Origin: Cherax quadricarinatus
Taxonomy: Eukaryota > Arthropoda > Malacostraca > Decapoda > Parastacidae
DNA: 64,000 nt
Direction of reading: 5' to 3'
Assembly (NCBI RefSeq): GCF_038502225.1
Contig: NC_091303.1
Coordinates: 23,312,486 to 23,376,485 of the forward strand
Part shown: one piece after another, positions 1 to 8,943 of the stretch
How positions within the stretch are numbered: position 1 is the first letter of the stretch
How the letters are laid out: every line of letters begins with the position of its first letter
Notes under the pieces: model-generated
The model's database searches: none
Told to the model about the DNA's origin: nothing
What the model saw: the letters and a program-made list of their open reading frames with translations, nothing else
Translations under genes and position numbers: made by a program

Positions 1-345
1 TAAGAACAGAAGTGTGTACACTATATACACTATGTACAACAATAGGTATTAGTGCACTCCACGGTAAGCAAGGCAGAATACAAGCCACTAGAGAGCAGAC
101 CATGCTTCAACCAGCTCTAGAATGGGAATGACAAGGGCAGACAGGTGAGTGGTACCCACAATACCTCTGTGATTGCCAAAACCATTTTCTCATTGGCTGG
201 ATGGGTACTGATCGAACGATGTGGCCCCATCGCCAACCCTTAGCACCTGGTACGCTGGTTGGGGGAGATAACCTTTCAATGAGGGTGTGTACATGCGCCG
301 AATAAAGGTTACGTACTCTTTACATGCCACAGTAGCCGAGGGCAA
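1..345. repeat. Dispersed repeat, copy 1 (unclassified)
   Basis: This stretch resembles 5075-5385. Both contain a short GTACTGAT block, then GCTGGTTGGG, then CGCCGAATAAA followed by a GTTAC-like block and TACTCTTTACATGCC, in the same order and spacing. The AATAAA near the right end would fit an LTR or a 3' UTR. I see no coding sequence in it. The left end may lie outside the window. Confidence 0.5.
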
Positions 346-366
346 CCAAATTTTTATTATGTCCAG

Positions 367-551
367 GTAGACACCATGTACACCATTCTTGTACCACCAT
401 GAAGGTAGACACCATGCAACCCATTCTTGTATCACCAGGAAAGTAGACATGTAAACCTTCATGCACCGCCATGAATGTATACACCATGTACACCACTGTT
501 GCACTACTATGAAGGAAGACGTCCTGTACACCATTCTTGCAGCATTAGAAA
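367..551. repeat. 38-bp minisatellite, five imperfect units
   Basis: Five head-to-tail units start at 367, 405, 443, 477 and 515. Each begins GTAGACACC or a variant and contains TACACCATTCTTG. Units 3 and 5 are shorter by 4 bp and 1 bp. Open frames across this stretch are products of the repeat. Confidence 0.8.
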
Positions 552-611
552 GGCAGAAAAGACCCAACTTATTTATGTACCTCCAGGTTGGTTCATACCA
601 ACCAACCTACT

Positions 612-727
612 TAGTAGTAGCAGTAACCAGTAATAGTAGTAGCAGCAGCATCAGTAGTAGCAGCAGTAGTAGAGGTAGCAGCAGCAGTAGTAGTAGCAGG
701 AGGAACAGCAATAGTAGTAGTAGTAAT
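612..727. repeat. Imperfect AGT/AGC trinucleotide repeat
   Basis: About 115 bp of mixed AGT and AGC triplets, with occasional AGG and ATC. It gives serine-rich readings in one frame, which are not evidence of a gene. Confidence 0.85.
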
Positions 728-806
728 GTAGAGCAAGAGGAACACTGCCTCAACATTATGAGGCAGAGCTGTGAATCGTTGGGACTTCCTGGGAGAACTG
801 TGCTTC

Positions 807-807
<1 letters not shown>

Positions 808-874
<67 letters not shown>

Positions 875-894
875 GCGGCGGCGGCGGCGGCGGC
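808..894. repeat. Compound (AGC)n(GGC)n trinucleotide repeat
   Basis: About 22 AGC triplets run directly into about 7 GGC triplets. The resulting poly-Q, poly-A and poly-C readings on the two strands lack any flanking protein-like sequence, so I treat this as a microsatellite and not as a polyglutamine gene. Confidence 0.9.
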
Positions 895-1334
895 GACGTT
901 TGTTTGGACAAGAGCTACACTTGTTGGTCACACGGTGGTGGAGAGCTGCGTGGCCCCTCACCACCAGTGTGGGAACCAACACCAACAAGCAGAAACATAA
1001 CTTATATACATATATATCAATGCTCTATATAGATAAAATCTTGATCAAACTTACTGTTGCTTCTATAAACACTGGTTACTAGATTAGAATCTCATAAAAT
1101 AAGTTCATGCATCAAGCCAGTCTAGATACCATCTCAATATTTTAGATACGTTACAACAATAAAGTGATTTACTGTTTTTTTTTTTGTATTGATTATTGGA
1201 AATGTCTATAAATGGCTGGATGTCTGGACACTTCAGTGTTGTGTTGTAGCTCCTGGGCTTCTGGCTCTTTTATAATATTTACTAGGACAATGTTGCGTCA
1301 CGGGCCTTTAATTAACCTTTCGTTCACGTTAGAT

Positions 1335-1336
<2 letters not shown>

Positions 1337-1416
<80 letters not shown>
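1337..1416. repeat. (CT)n microsatellite
   Basis: An 80-bp CT dinucleotide run. It lies just upstream of the 3' end of a LINE-B-like fragment on the opposite strand. Confidence 0.95.
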
Positions 1417-1417
<1 letters not shown>

Positions 1418-1722
1418 GATTTCACTTGACTGATATGCTGAACACTGGCCGTTTCCCACCTAGGGAGAGTTACCCGAAAAGAGCACAATTTCACCATCAT
1501 TCATTAATCATTGTCTTCCAAGAAAGTGCTGTTATCGCAGATCAGATGACCCTCTAAACTGTAACATATCCCCCTTCCTTTAGAGTGCAGCCATTGTACT
1601 TCTCACCACAAGGACTCAAATTCGCCTAACCGGTTTCCCTGAATCCCTTTACAAATGTTTCCTTGCTCTTCCTCCAGCATCACGTTACGCAGAAACCACT
1701 TGTCTCTATTCACAGAAACCTG

Positions 1723-2078
1723 ATTATCAAATGGTATACAATACCGACAGGTTGGTAGATAAGACACATAGGCAACATTTAGGCAACTTTATTCCGAAAC
1801 GTTTCGCCTCACTACTACTACTCAGCACCTCTCCTTCCGACAGTATTTAAGTCTCACACTGTCGCTTGATCTTCAGTTAGTTCCAGACTTTGGAACAGAA
1901 CTTCTCCAGGCTGATGGACTGACAACCTCAAATCTACGATTTCAAGGGTGATGGACTGATTACATCGTTTTCATTTCTCTACTGCTCCCGCCTACTTTCT
2001 GTACTCGACTGAAGAAGCCGACTGTGTAGGTGAAACGTTTCGAAATAAAGTTGCCTAAATGTTGCCTATGTGTCTTAT
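1723..2078 (+). mobile_element. Penelope-derived inverted-end insertion with target duplication
   Basis: This 356-bp insertion is flanked by CACAGAAACCTG (1711-1722) and CACAAAAACCTG (2079-2090), a 12-bp duplication with one mismatch. Its ends are inverted copies of one another over about 45 bp: AGACACATAGGCAAC on the left, and GTTGCCTATGTGTCT on the right. The right arm contains a complete hammerhead-like core (2005-2043). The left arm is a truncated, oppositely oriented copy. This matches the known Penelope-like habit of leaving a truncated inverted terminal repeat beside a second copy. Confidence 0.8.
2005..2043 (+). ncRNA. Hammerhead ribozyme motif H1 (Penelope type)
   Basis: The order is helix I strand UCGA (2005-2008), core CUGAAGA (2009-2015), one extra A, then a weak helix II GCC...GGU. 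GAAA (2032-2035) follows, then CGU, which could make an ACGU helix III shared between two molecules. Next are U as the cleavage-site nucleotide (2039) and helix I partner UCGA (2040-2043). Helix I pairs perfectly over 4 bp. All core positions (C3, U4, G5, A6, G8, A9, GAAA) are intact. Minimal hammerheads with this very short helix III are known from Penelope-like elements. Activity is not shown. Confidence 0.75.
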
Positions 2079-2195
2079 CACAAAAACCTGTTGAATGCCC
2101 AAGCTCCTTTGCATTCAAAGCCTCCCATACCCACTTCACCCAACCTTTCCTAGGATTACCCCTACCCCTTATTCTCTTACTAGGCTGAAACACTT

Positions 2196-2745
2196 TTGTA
2201 CACTAAAGGCAACTTTCAAGGCAGGCGAAACTGCAGATTTGGAGAACATACAAAAAGAGGATTTGCACTGCACGTATATGTACACTTAAGCACCTCAATT
2301 ACTGGAACCGTTTGAAGTCCCTTGACCTGTACTCCTTGAAACGCAGGCGGGAAAGACAAATTATAATTAACACACAGAAAGTCTTAGAGGGACTAGTCCC
2401 AAATCTTCCCACAAAAATCACTCCATATGAAAGCAAAAGACTTGGCAGGCGGTGCAACATCCCCCTAGCGAAAAGCAGGGGTGCAGTGAGTACACTAAGA
2501 GACAACAAAATAAGTGTCAGGGGCCCAAGACTGTTTAACCGCCTCCCAGCATACATATGAGGAATTACCAATAGACCCCAGGCTGTCTTTCAGAGGGCGC
2601 TGCATAGCTACCTAAAATCATTACCTGACCAGCCGTGCTGTGGACTACATGCTCTGATCCACAGCAACGCCTTGTCAGGGACCAGGCAGCGGGGGCGTTG
2701 ACCCCAGAACACCCTGCAGTTAGATTTCGGGTAAGTCATCCATTT
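2196..2745 (+). pseudogene. LINE-D 3' fragment: C-terminal RT-associated region
   Basis: This is the C-terminal end of a non-LTR retrotransposon polyprotein. The frame at 2312-2560 reads SLDLYSLKRRRERQ, then TPYESKRLGRRCN and a terminal VRGPRLFNRLP block. It matches, on the opposite strand, the LINE-D copy at 40219-41480. It stops at a TGA after the AYI residues near 2560. The sequence then enters the LINE-D 3' tail with CAGCGGGGGCGTTGACCCC (2685-2703). The upstream RT core is absent. It directly follows the LINE-B-like fragment. Confidence 0.8.
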
Positions 2746-2836
2746 TCTCCATACTTTCTAAATGTCCTCACATGAGCCGTTCCTCAGCCCTCTGGATGAT
2801 ACTCTTAGTGATTCCCCCCCCTTATCATATCTAAAC

Positions 2837-3752
2837 TGCGAATTCTCAGACTAGTAGACGCTCCCCTGTTAGCAGACGCGGTCACGCTAGCAGACGCTGT
2901 CATGCTAGTAGACGCTCCCCTGTTAGCGGATGTGGTCATGCTAGCAGACGCTGTCATGCTAGCAGTCGCTGTCATGCTAGCACACGCGGTCATGGTAGCA
3001 GATGCACACATGCTAGCAGACGCGGTCATGCTAGCAGACGCGGTCATGCTAGCAGACGCTGTCATGCTAGCAGACACTGTCATACTAGCAGACGCTGTCA
3101 TGGTAGCAGATGCAGTCATGGTAGCAGACGCGGTCATGCTAGCAGACACTGTCATACTAGCAGACGCTGTCATGCTATCAGACGCGGTCATGCTAGCAGA
3201 CACTGTCATACTAGCAGACGCGGTCATGCTAGCAGACGCGGTCATGTTATCAGACGCGGTCATGCTAGCAGACGCGGTCATGCTAGCGCACGCAGTCATG
3301 CTAGCAGACGCTGTCCTGGTAGTAGACGCGGTCATGCTAGCAGACGCTGTCATGCTAGCAAACGCGGTCATGCTAACAGACGCAGTCATGCTAGTAGACG
3401 CTGTCGTCGTAGCAGACGCGGTCATGCTAGCAGACGCTGTCATGTTAGAAGACGCTGTCATGCCAGCAGATGCAGTCATGGCTGCAGATGCGGTCATGCT
3501 AGCAGACGCGGTCATGCTAGCAGACGCGGCCATGCTAGCAGACGCTGTTATGCTATCAGACGCGGTCATGCTAACAGACGCAGTCATGCTAGTAGGCGCT
3601 GTCGTCGTAGCAGACGCGGTCATGCTAGCAGACGCAGTCCTGCTAACAGACGCGGTCATGCTAGCAGACACTGTCATGTTAGAAGTCGCTGTCATGCTAG
3701 CAGACGCGGTCATGCTAGCAGACGCGGTCATGCTAGCAGACGCGGTCATGAG
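2837..3752. repeat. 18-bp minisatellite, about 50 units
   Basis: The unit is GTCATGCTAGCAGACGCG with frequent substitutions (GACGCT, GACACT, GTAGCA). Because 18 is a multiple of 3, long open frames exist on both strands (about 310 and 360 codons) that repeat a six-residue motif. They have no homology I recognise and I do not call them genes. The array abuts a different 31-bp minisatellite at 3752. Confidence 0.9.
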
Positions 3753-4424
3753 TGCTCTGAGCTCACTGTTACTCTGTGTGGCGTGCTCTGAGCTCACTGT
3801 TACTCTGTGTGGCGTGCTCTGGGCGCACTGGTACTCAGTGTGACGTGCTCTGAGTGCACTGATACTCAGTGTGGCGTGCTCTGAGTACACTGATACTCAG
3901 TGTAGCGTGCTCTGAATGCACTGGTACTCTGTGTGGCGTGCTGAGTGCAATGGTACTCTGTGTAGCGTGCTCTGAGTGCACTGGTACTCAGTGTAGCGTG
4001 CTCTGAGTGCACTTTTACTGTGTGTGGCGTGCTCTGAGTGCACTGGTACTCGGTGTGGCGTGCTCTGAGTGCACTGGTACTCGGTGTGGCGTGCTCTGAG
4101 TGCACTGGTATTCAGTGTGGCGTGATCTGAGTGCACTGGTACTCAGTGTGGCGTGCTCTGAGTGCGCTGGTACTTAGTGTGGCGTGCTCTGAGTGCACTG
4201 GTACTCGGTGTGGCGTGCTCTGAGTGCGCTGGTACTCGGTGTGGCGTGCTCTGAGTGCGCTGGTACTCAGTGTGGCGTGCTCTGAGTGCACTGGTACTAG
4301 GTGTGGCGTGCTCTGAGTGCGCTGGTACTCAGTGTGGCGTGCTCTGAGTGCGCTGGTACTCAGTGTGGCGTGCTCTGAGTGCACTGGTACTCAGTGTGGC
4401 GTGCTCAGAGTGCACTGGTGAGCC
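3753..4424. repeat. 31-bp minisatellite, about 22 units
   Basis: The unit is built from GTGGCGTGCTCTGAGTGCAC and TGGTACTCAGT. The first two units carry GAGCTCACTG in place of GAGTGCACTG. It directly follows the 18-bp array, so two unrelated tandem arrays share one border. Stop-free readings on the minus strand are by-products of the repeat. Confidence 0.9.
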
Positions 4425-4475
4425 AACGAGAGTTACTGCTCGTTTAACTCACTGCTGGTGAGTGTTCAGCGTGTG

Positions 4476-4716
4476 TTTATCTGGAGTTTATCTGGAGAGA
4501 GTTCCGGGGGTCAACGCCCCCGCGGCCCGGTCTGTGACCAGGCCTCCTTAGGTCAGTGTCCCAGGATGCGAGTCGACTAACACCCAGGTACCCATTTTAC
4601 TGATGGGGAACATAGACAACAGGTGGAAAGAAACACGTCCAATGTTTCTACTCTGGCTGGGAATCGAAATCACCGTGTGAAGCGAGAGCGTTAACCACCA
4701 GGCCACCATGGCTGAG
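4476..4716 (-). mobile_element. tRNA-derived SINE with a LINE-D-type 3' tail
   Basis: Read on the minus strand, it starts with a tRNA-like head. This has an A-box-like TGGCCTGGTGG (near 4711-4700), then AACGCTCTCGCTTC, then a B-box-like TTCGATTCC (near 4673-4665). A body of about 100 bp follows, and then the same GC-rich tail as LINE-D (CCGGGCCGCGGGGGCG, about 4535-4510). Known SINEs often borrow the 3' tail of a partner LINE so that its reverse transcriptase recognises them. This looks like such a pair. It is not a functional tRNA, since no complete cloverleaf is present. Confidence 0.65.
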
Positions 4717-4734
4717 TAATCCGACAAGATGATA

Positions 4735-4900
4735 AATGAGACACTTGTGGGACATTTGGGTACCTTTATTCTGGGAACGTTTCGCCCGCAAGTTGTTCTT
4801 CAGCCCAATGAAGAGAAAGCTGACAGATGAGGAGTTTCAGGTAATTAGTCCCTCAGCCTGGATCTGACGTGTTCATTCCATCAAAAATTAAATTATCTCA
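4735..4900 (-). mobile_element. Penelope terminal-repeat fragment
   Basis: On the minus strand it reads CCCTCAGCCTGG-region sequence, then a hammerhead-like core (4771-4808), then AATAAAGGTACCC and CACAAGTGTCTC toward the tail. It matches the same positions in the better copy at 13380-13520. It has no coding sequence and is truncated on its 5' side. Its junction with the preceding SINE lies near 4720. Confidence 0.65.
4771..4808 (-). ncRNA. Hammerhead motif H2 (helix II decayed)
   Basis: On the minus strand: helix I UUGGG, core CUGAAGA, a 13-nt segment with no convincing helix II, GAAA, CGU, U, then CCCAG. Helix I can form 5 pairs, including one G-U. The invariant core bases are intact but helix II appears lost, so activity is doubtful. 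Confidence 0.55.
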
Positions 4901-5074
4901 TATAAATATTCCTTCCGGGATACCAGGAGGAAACCTTATAACACTAAATATGTATTCATTATTGATGATGCAGAGTTTCACAGCTCAGCAGCTTTATTGT
5001 GAACACAGGTAACAATGGCCTGTGAGACCTGGTCGTAATGGGAATACGGAGCAAACTGAACTTAACAGTAGACT

Positions 5075-5385
5075 GTAATATATATTTGCCTTCACTAGAA
5101 TCTACAGGTATGTACAGTATCTACAGATAGAGATGGTAAGTGTACACCACGGTGATAGATAGTAAAGCAGAAAGTGTACCGTGCTCAACCAGAAGCTAAG
5201 CAAGTCTGTCGATTTGCTTGGCACAAGTTAACCACGTTGCTTTAGCTTTGGCGGCCTTGCCTGTGATTGGGCAATGAACCAAGGTACTGATTTAACGACC
5301 GGTTCGCTGGTTGGGAGGCAGCCTATGTGGGAGTGTCATATACGCCGAATAAATTGTAACATACTCTTTACATGCCTCACCCTCA
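5075..5385. repeat. Dispersed repeat, copy 2 (unclassified)
   Basis: Counterpart of 1-345, in the same orientation. Shared blocks include GCTGGTTGGG and TACTCTTTACATGCC after CGCCGAATAAA. No coding sequence is visible. Confidence 0.5.
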
Positions 5386-5548
5386 CCCCAAAAGGGCTCT
5401 AATAGCCAGGACTAGGCCTCCACCTCCATGGGTAGCGTGCCGCCATGGCACTCAACAATAAAGAAACTGCCTTTATTGCCACAAGCTTCTTTAATAAATA
5501 TATAACGAATTTTTACCCTAACCTACCTAGTTGTATGAATCCTGTTGG

Positions 5549-5625
5549 GGGCAGCAGGCCCAGTGGTTAACGTACTAGCTTGGGAGTTACAGAACTCTCA
5601 TACAATGGGTTCGATTCCCCACCCG
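5549..5625 (+). mobile_element. tRNA-like SINE head fragment
   Basis: GCAGCAGGCCCAGTGGTTAA (5551-5570) resembles a tRNA D-arm and A box. GGTTCGATTCC (5608-5618) is a perfect B box, 42 bp further on. The intervening arm sequences do not make a clear cloverleaf. It sits just before LINE-A1. A true tRNA gene is possible but less likely. Confidence 0.45.
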
Positions 5626-5660
5626 CTCTATGATTCACTGTCATATCCAGCGACTAAATC

Positions 5661-6590
5661 TTGTATGTCAAGTCGACAGTGTTGCGGATTTTAGTGTTTA
5701 CTGGAATAACGCTGGGCAATGATAATTTCAGAAATTGTGTAAAAACAAAGGTGAATAGGAAAAATGTGCGGAAGAAAAAACATATGATGGTATTTTATGC
5801 TAACAGTCGAAGTGCAAGAAATAAGATTAATGAACTATGTTTGGTAGCATATGCTGGGAACTTTGATGTCATTGCATTAACTGAAACTTGGTATTATTTA
5901 AAGAGTCGGGATATGATTGTTGAGTGTAATATTAAAGGGTTTAAGTTGTTTCATGTGGATAGATGTAATGGGAAGGGGGGAGGAGTTGCATTATATGTTC
6001 GAGAAAATATCAATTGTTGCATAAAAACAGGTATAAAAATAGATGGACTATTAACAGAATCTGTTTGGGTAGAGTTTGTAGGTCAAGAAAAACTAATTCT
6101 AGGTGTAATATACCGACCTCCAGGCTTGGATCACGATAGAGGGAGACTTCTTTGGGACGAAATTGTTAGTGCTTCTAGACACAATAACGTAGTGATAATT
6201 GGGGATTTTAACTTTAATCAAATTGACTGGAATTCTTTGACTGGTAATCTGGGGTCCAGTGACTTTCTGGAAACAGTTCAGGACTGTTTTCTGAAGCAGT
6301 GTGTAACAGAGCCTACCAGGGGTAATAATTTGCTCGACCTAGTCTTGTTAAATAAGGAAACACTCGTAAATAATCTGGAGATCACTAAAGAGCTTGACGC
6401 AAGTGATCACAAATCCATCACTTTTAGCATTAATTGGGAATACAAGAATAATGATAATACGGTAAAAATCCCTGATTTTCGTTCTGCCGATTACAATGGA
6501 CTTAGGGAACACCTGTCTAATCTCGACTGGGGTAATCTAGCTAATGATTTTATTAACGATGATCATGCTTATGATTACGAAGGGATCTGA
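5661..6590 (+). pseudogene. LINE-A1 APE-type endonuclease domain
   Basis: Would nick target DNA to prime reverse transcription. Visible motifs, in order: ANSRSARNKI, the catalytic-glutamate motif ALTETWYY, GGGVALYVRE, GVIYRPPG, VIIGDFNFNQIDW and the terminal SDHKSITF. All the usual APE landmarks (N, E, D/N, SDH) are present. The reading frame begins without an ATG, so the true start, or an ORF1, is upstream or lost. The frame ends with a TGA at 6588-6590. The RT continues in another frame from about 6544, so the break is a frameshift. Confidence 0.85.
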
Positions 6591-7524
6591 GTTTATGATT
6601 TTTTTCTTAAATGTACACCGTGCTCAGAGTATATACATTCCCCAGAGAGAAATTAGGTCTAATAATAACGATCCCAAATGGGTTAACAGGAGGCTAAAGC
6701 ATCTGTTAGGGGAGAAAAGGGGAATTTATAGGTGCATCAGAAGAGGAGAGGTTAACCTTACTGACCAATATGTTCAGCTTAAAAGAGAAGTAAAAAAGGG
6801 GATTAGGAAGGCCAAACGTGACTATGAAATTAGAGTTGCTAATGAATCAATGACCAATCCTAAGGGGTTCTTTAAAGTGTATAAGACGAAGGTGAAGGAA
6901 AAAGTAGGACCTCAGAAAATTGGGAATGGACAGCTGACGGATAACGAATTGGAAATGTGTTCCTTATTTAATGACTATTTTTTGTCAGTTTTTACACAGG
7001 AAGACATAAATGACGTTCCAGAAACTAACATTTATTCAGTTCCTGATGAATTCAAATTAACTAATATTACTGTCACGAGGGACATGGTTATCAAACAGAT
7101 AGACAAACTGAAGCAAAATAAGTCCCCGGGGCCCGACGAGTTGTTTTCCAGGGTACTTAAGGAATGCAAGATGGAACTTAGCCAGCCATTAACCAGTGTG
7201 TTTAATGCGTCCATCCTTACTGGTGTTGTGCCAGAGTTTTGGAAGATGGCTAATGTGGTTCCTATATTCAAATCAGGGGATAAGTCCACTCCTTCAAATT
7301 ACCGTCCAATAAGCCTGACATCTATAGTGGGTAAGTTATTAGAATCAATTATAGCTGACATTATTAGAAGTCACCTTGAAGAGCATAATTTGATTAATGA
7401 ATCTCAGCATGGATTCACGAGAGGTCGTTCCTGCCTGACAAATTTACTGTCGTTCTTCAATAGAACATTTGAGGTAGTAGACAGTGATAAAGAATATGAT
7501 ACTGTTTATCTGGATTTTAGTTAA
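6544..7524 (+). pseudogene. LINE-A1 reverse transcriptase, N-terminal part
   Basis: Continues the polyprotein after the endonuclease. The linker WVNRRLKHLLGEKRGIY comes first, then the RT fingers motifs KQNKSPGPDELFSRVLK, NYRPISLTSIVGKLLE, QHGFTRGRSCLTNLL and TVYLDFS. It is cut by TAA at 7522-7524, inside the motif that should read [13 protein letters not shown]. The remainder resumes in another frame at about 7530, consistent with a small insertion (TAATT-like) at the break. Confidence 0.85.
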
Positions 7525-7529
7525 TTAAG

Positions 7530-8640
7530 CCTTTGATAGAGTACCTCATAAGAGACTCTTAAGAAAAGTGGCAGCTCATGGTATACGAGGTAAAGTTCTA
7601 GCATGGATAGAGGCATGGCTTACCAATAGAAAGCAGAGAGTTTCCGTTAATGGGGTCAAATCTGAATGGGAATTAGTCACTAGTGGCGTTCCACAGGGAT
7701 CAGTTTTAGGCCCTCTCTTGTTCATAATTTACATTAATGACCTTGATGAAGGAATTACGAGTGACATAAGTAAATTTGCTGATGATACAAAGATAGGCCG
7801 TATGATTCATTCTGAGGAGGATAGCAATGAACTCCAGGAGGATTTGGATAAATTAATGTCTTGGTCTGAAAATGGCAGATGAAGTTTAATGTGGATAAGT
7901 GGTACTGGTAATGAAAATAACCCTCGAAGCTATAAATTAGGTGAAGTAGAGCTTGTTCATACAGAATGTGAGAAAGACTTGGAAATCATGGTAAGCAGGA
8001 TTCTAAAGCGAAGACAGCAGTGCCTAAGTGTGCGCAACAAGGCTAACAGATTACTTGGATTTATCTCAAGAAATATAAGTAACAGAAGTCCAAAAGTTAT
8101 TTTACAGCTCTATATATCACTAGTGAGGCCTCATTTAGATTATGCCGCTCAGGTTTGGTCTTCTTACTACAGGATGGATATAGACTCATTAGAGAACATA
8201 CAAAGAAGAATGACTAAAATGATTTACTGTGTAAGGAACCTCCCGTATGAAAATAGACTTAAAGCCTTGTGATGAATGGTTTGTGATGAATGGTTGCATA
8301 AGTGTCTCAATCTCCAACTTAAAGCCTTAAATCTCCACTCTCTGGAGAGACGTAGAATGAGGGGAGATATCAATGAAGTGTGTAAGTGGATGACGGGCAT
8401 AAACAAAGGTGATATTAATTAAGTACTGAGGGTGTCGAACCAGGTAAGAACCAGAAATAATGGATTTAAGTTGGATAAATTTAGATTTAAAAAGGACATA
8501 GGTAAGTACTGGTTTTCTAACAGAGTTATAGATGCGTGGATCAATCTTCCCAGTTGGGTGATAGAGGCTAGGACTTTGGGCAGCTTTAAAAAGAAATTGG
8601 ACAAATATATGAGTGGGAGGGGCTGGGTTTGATTTGTATC
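7530..8640 (+). pseudogene. LINE-A1 reverse transcriptase palm and C-terminal domain
   Basis: From [13 protein letters not shown] it continues through [15 protein letters not shown] and the catalytic motif FADD (in [10 protein letters not shown]), all intact. The frame breaks at 7880-7882, where the [14 protein letters not shown] motif is disrupted. It then reads KDLEIMVSRILKRRQQCLSVRNKANR, RPHLDYAAQVWSSYYR and MTKMIYCVRNLP. After a 48-bp insertion with target duplication (8257-8328) it resumes as NGFKLDKFRFKKD and ends with KYMSGRGWV at about 8632. Four or more lesions make this non-functional. Confidence 0.85.
8269..8316 (-). mobile_element. 48-bp Penelope-end insertion with 12-bp duplication
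   Basis: ACTTAAAGCCTT occurs on both sides (8257-8268 and 8317-8328), inside the LINE-A1 coding sequence. The inserted 48 bp read, on the minus strand, GAGACACTTATGCAACCATT and then ATTCATCAC. These are pieces of the Penelope terminal sequence (compare AGACACATGTGCAAC and ACCATTCATC at 13100-13560). It is the shortest element-like insertion in the window. Confidence 0.65.
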
Positions 8641-8756
8641 ATTGGGTACGGGAGTAAATTTTTGGGTAGCTTTGAGTAGAGGTCATTTTGATAAGGACCT
8701 GCCTTGTATGAACCAGTAGGCCTTCTGCAGTGTTCCTCTATTCTTATGTTCTTATA

Positions 8757-8943
8757 AGTGTCTCAGTTCTTCAACTTGTCGGTTTGCAAAACCATTCATC
8801 ACATCTGTCAGACACTGCAACATCAACGCTTGTCCAACCTTTGGACGATGACCTACTTACATTAGTGGCAGGTCCCACTGTGATCCCGCCTCCTCCTGCT
8901 TCGACTCACCTGACTGCAGTATATAAGCCACCTCTCTGGCCTT
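8757..8943 (+). mobile_element. Penelope terminal-repeat fragment between two LINE-A 3' ends
   Basis: It contains TTGTCGGTTTGC, AAACCATTCATC and CTGTCAGACACTGCAAC in the same order as 13168-13218, where one Penelope repeat tail runs into the start of the next. It lacks the hammerhead part. It lies exactly between the 3' terminus of LINE-A1 (+) and that of LINE-A2 (-). Confidence 0.6.

Larger units (their letters stand above)
1437..2193 (-). mobile_element. LINE-B-like 3' fragment, split by a Penelope-derived insertion
   Basis: On the minus strand, 2193-2091 encodes RGRGNPRKGW plus flanks, which matches the C-terminal GRRGRGRPRKGW region of the LINE-B protein at 10260-12347. The region 1722-1437 matches the LINE-B 3' UTR: it carries the same CATCATTCA, AGAGTGCAG and GGTTTCCCTGAATCCC blocks as 33990-34200. 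The two parts are separated by an insertion at 1723-2078 flanked by near-identical 12-bp sequences. The fragment is more diverged from LINE-B1 and B2 than they are from each other, so it is an older copy or a related subfamily. It has no coding capacity. Confidence 0.75.
5640..8756 (+). mobile_element. LINE-A1: CR1-like non-LTR retrotransposon, decayed
   Basis: This about 3.1 kb element has an APE-type endonuclease followed by a reverse transcriptase in the order usual for CR1/L2-type LINEs. It ends in a short repetitive 3' tail, TTCTTATGTTCTTAT (8742-8756), as CR1-like elements do. The pol frame is broken by at least three frameshifts or stops and by a 48-bp Penelope-derived insertion (8269-8316). 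A second copy (LINE-A2) lies on the minus strand at 8944-9572 and 19187-21524. The two 3' ends face each other across a short Penelope fragment. Confidence 0.9.

Noticed and set aside
771..1082. Polyglutamine/polyarginine open frame
   Set aside because: It exists only because of the (AGC)n(GGC)n repeat. There is no protein-like flank, and other frames across the same repeat are equally open.
2805..3890. 361-codon minus-strand and 313-codon plus-strand frames
   Set aside because: Both are translations of the 18-bp minisatellite, whose period is a multiple of three.
5551..5625. Functional tRNA gene
   Set aside because: The B box is perfect, but acceptor and anticodon stems do not pair convincingly. 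A SINE head is more likely.
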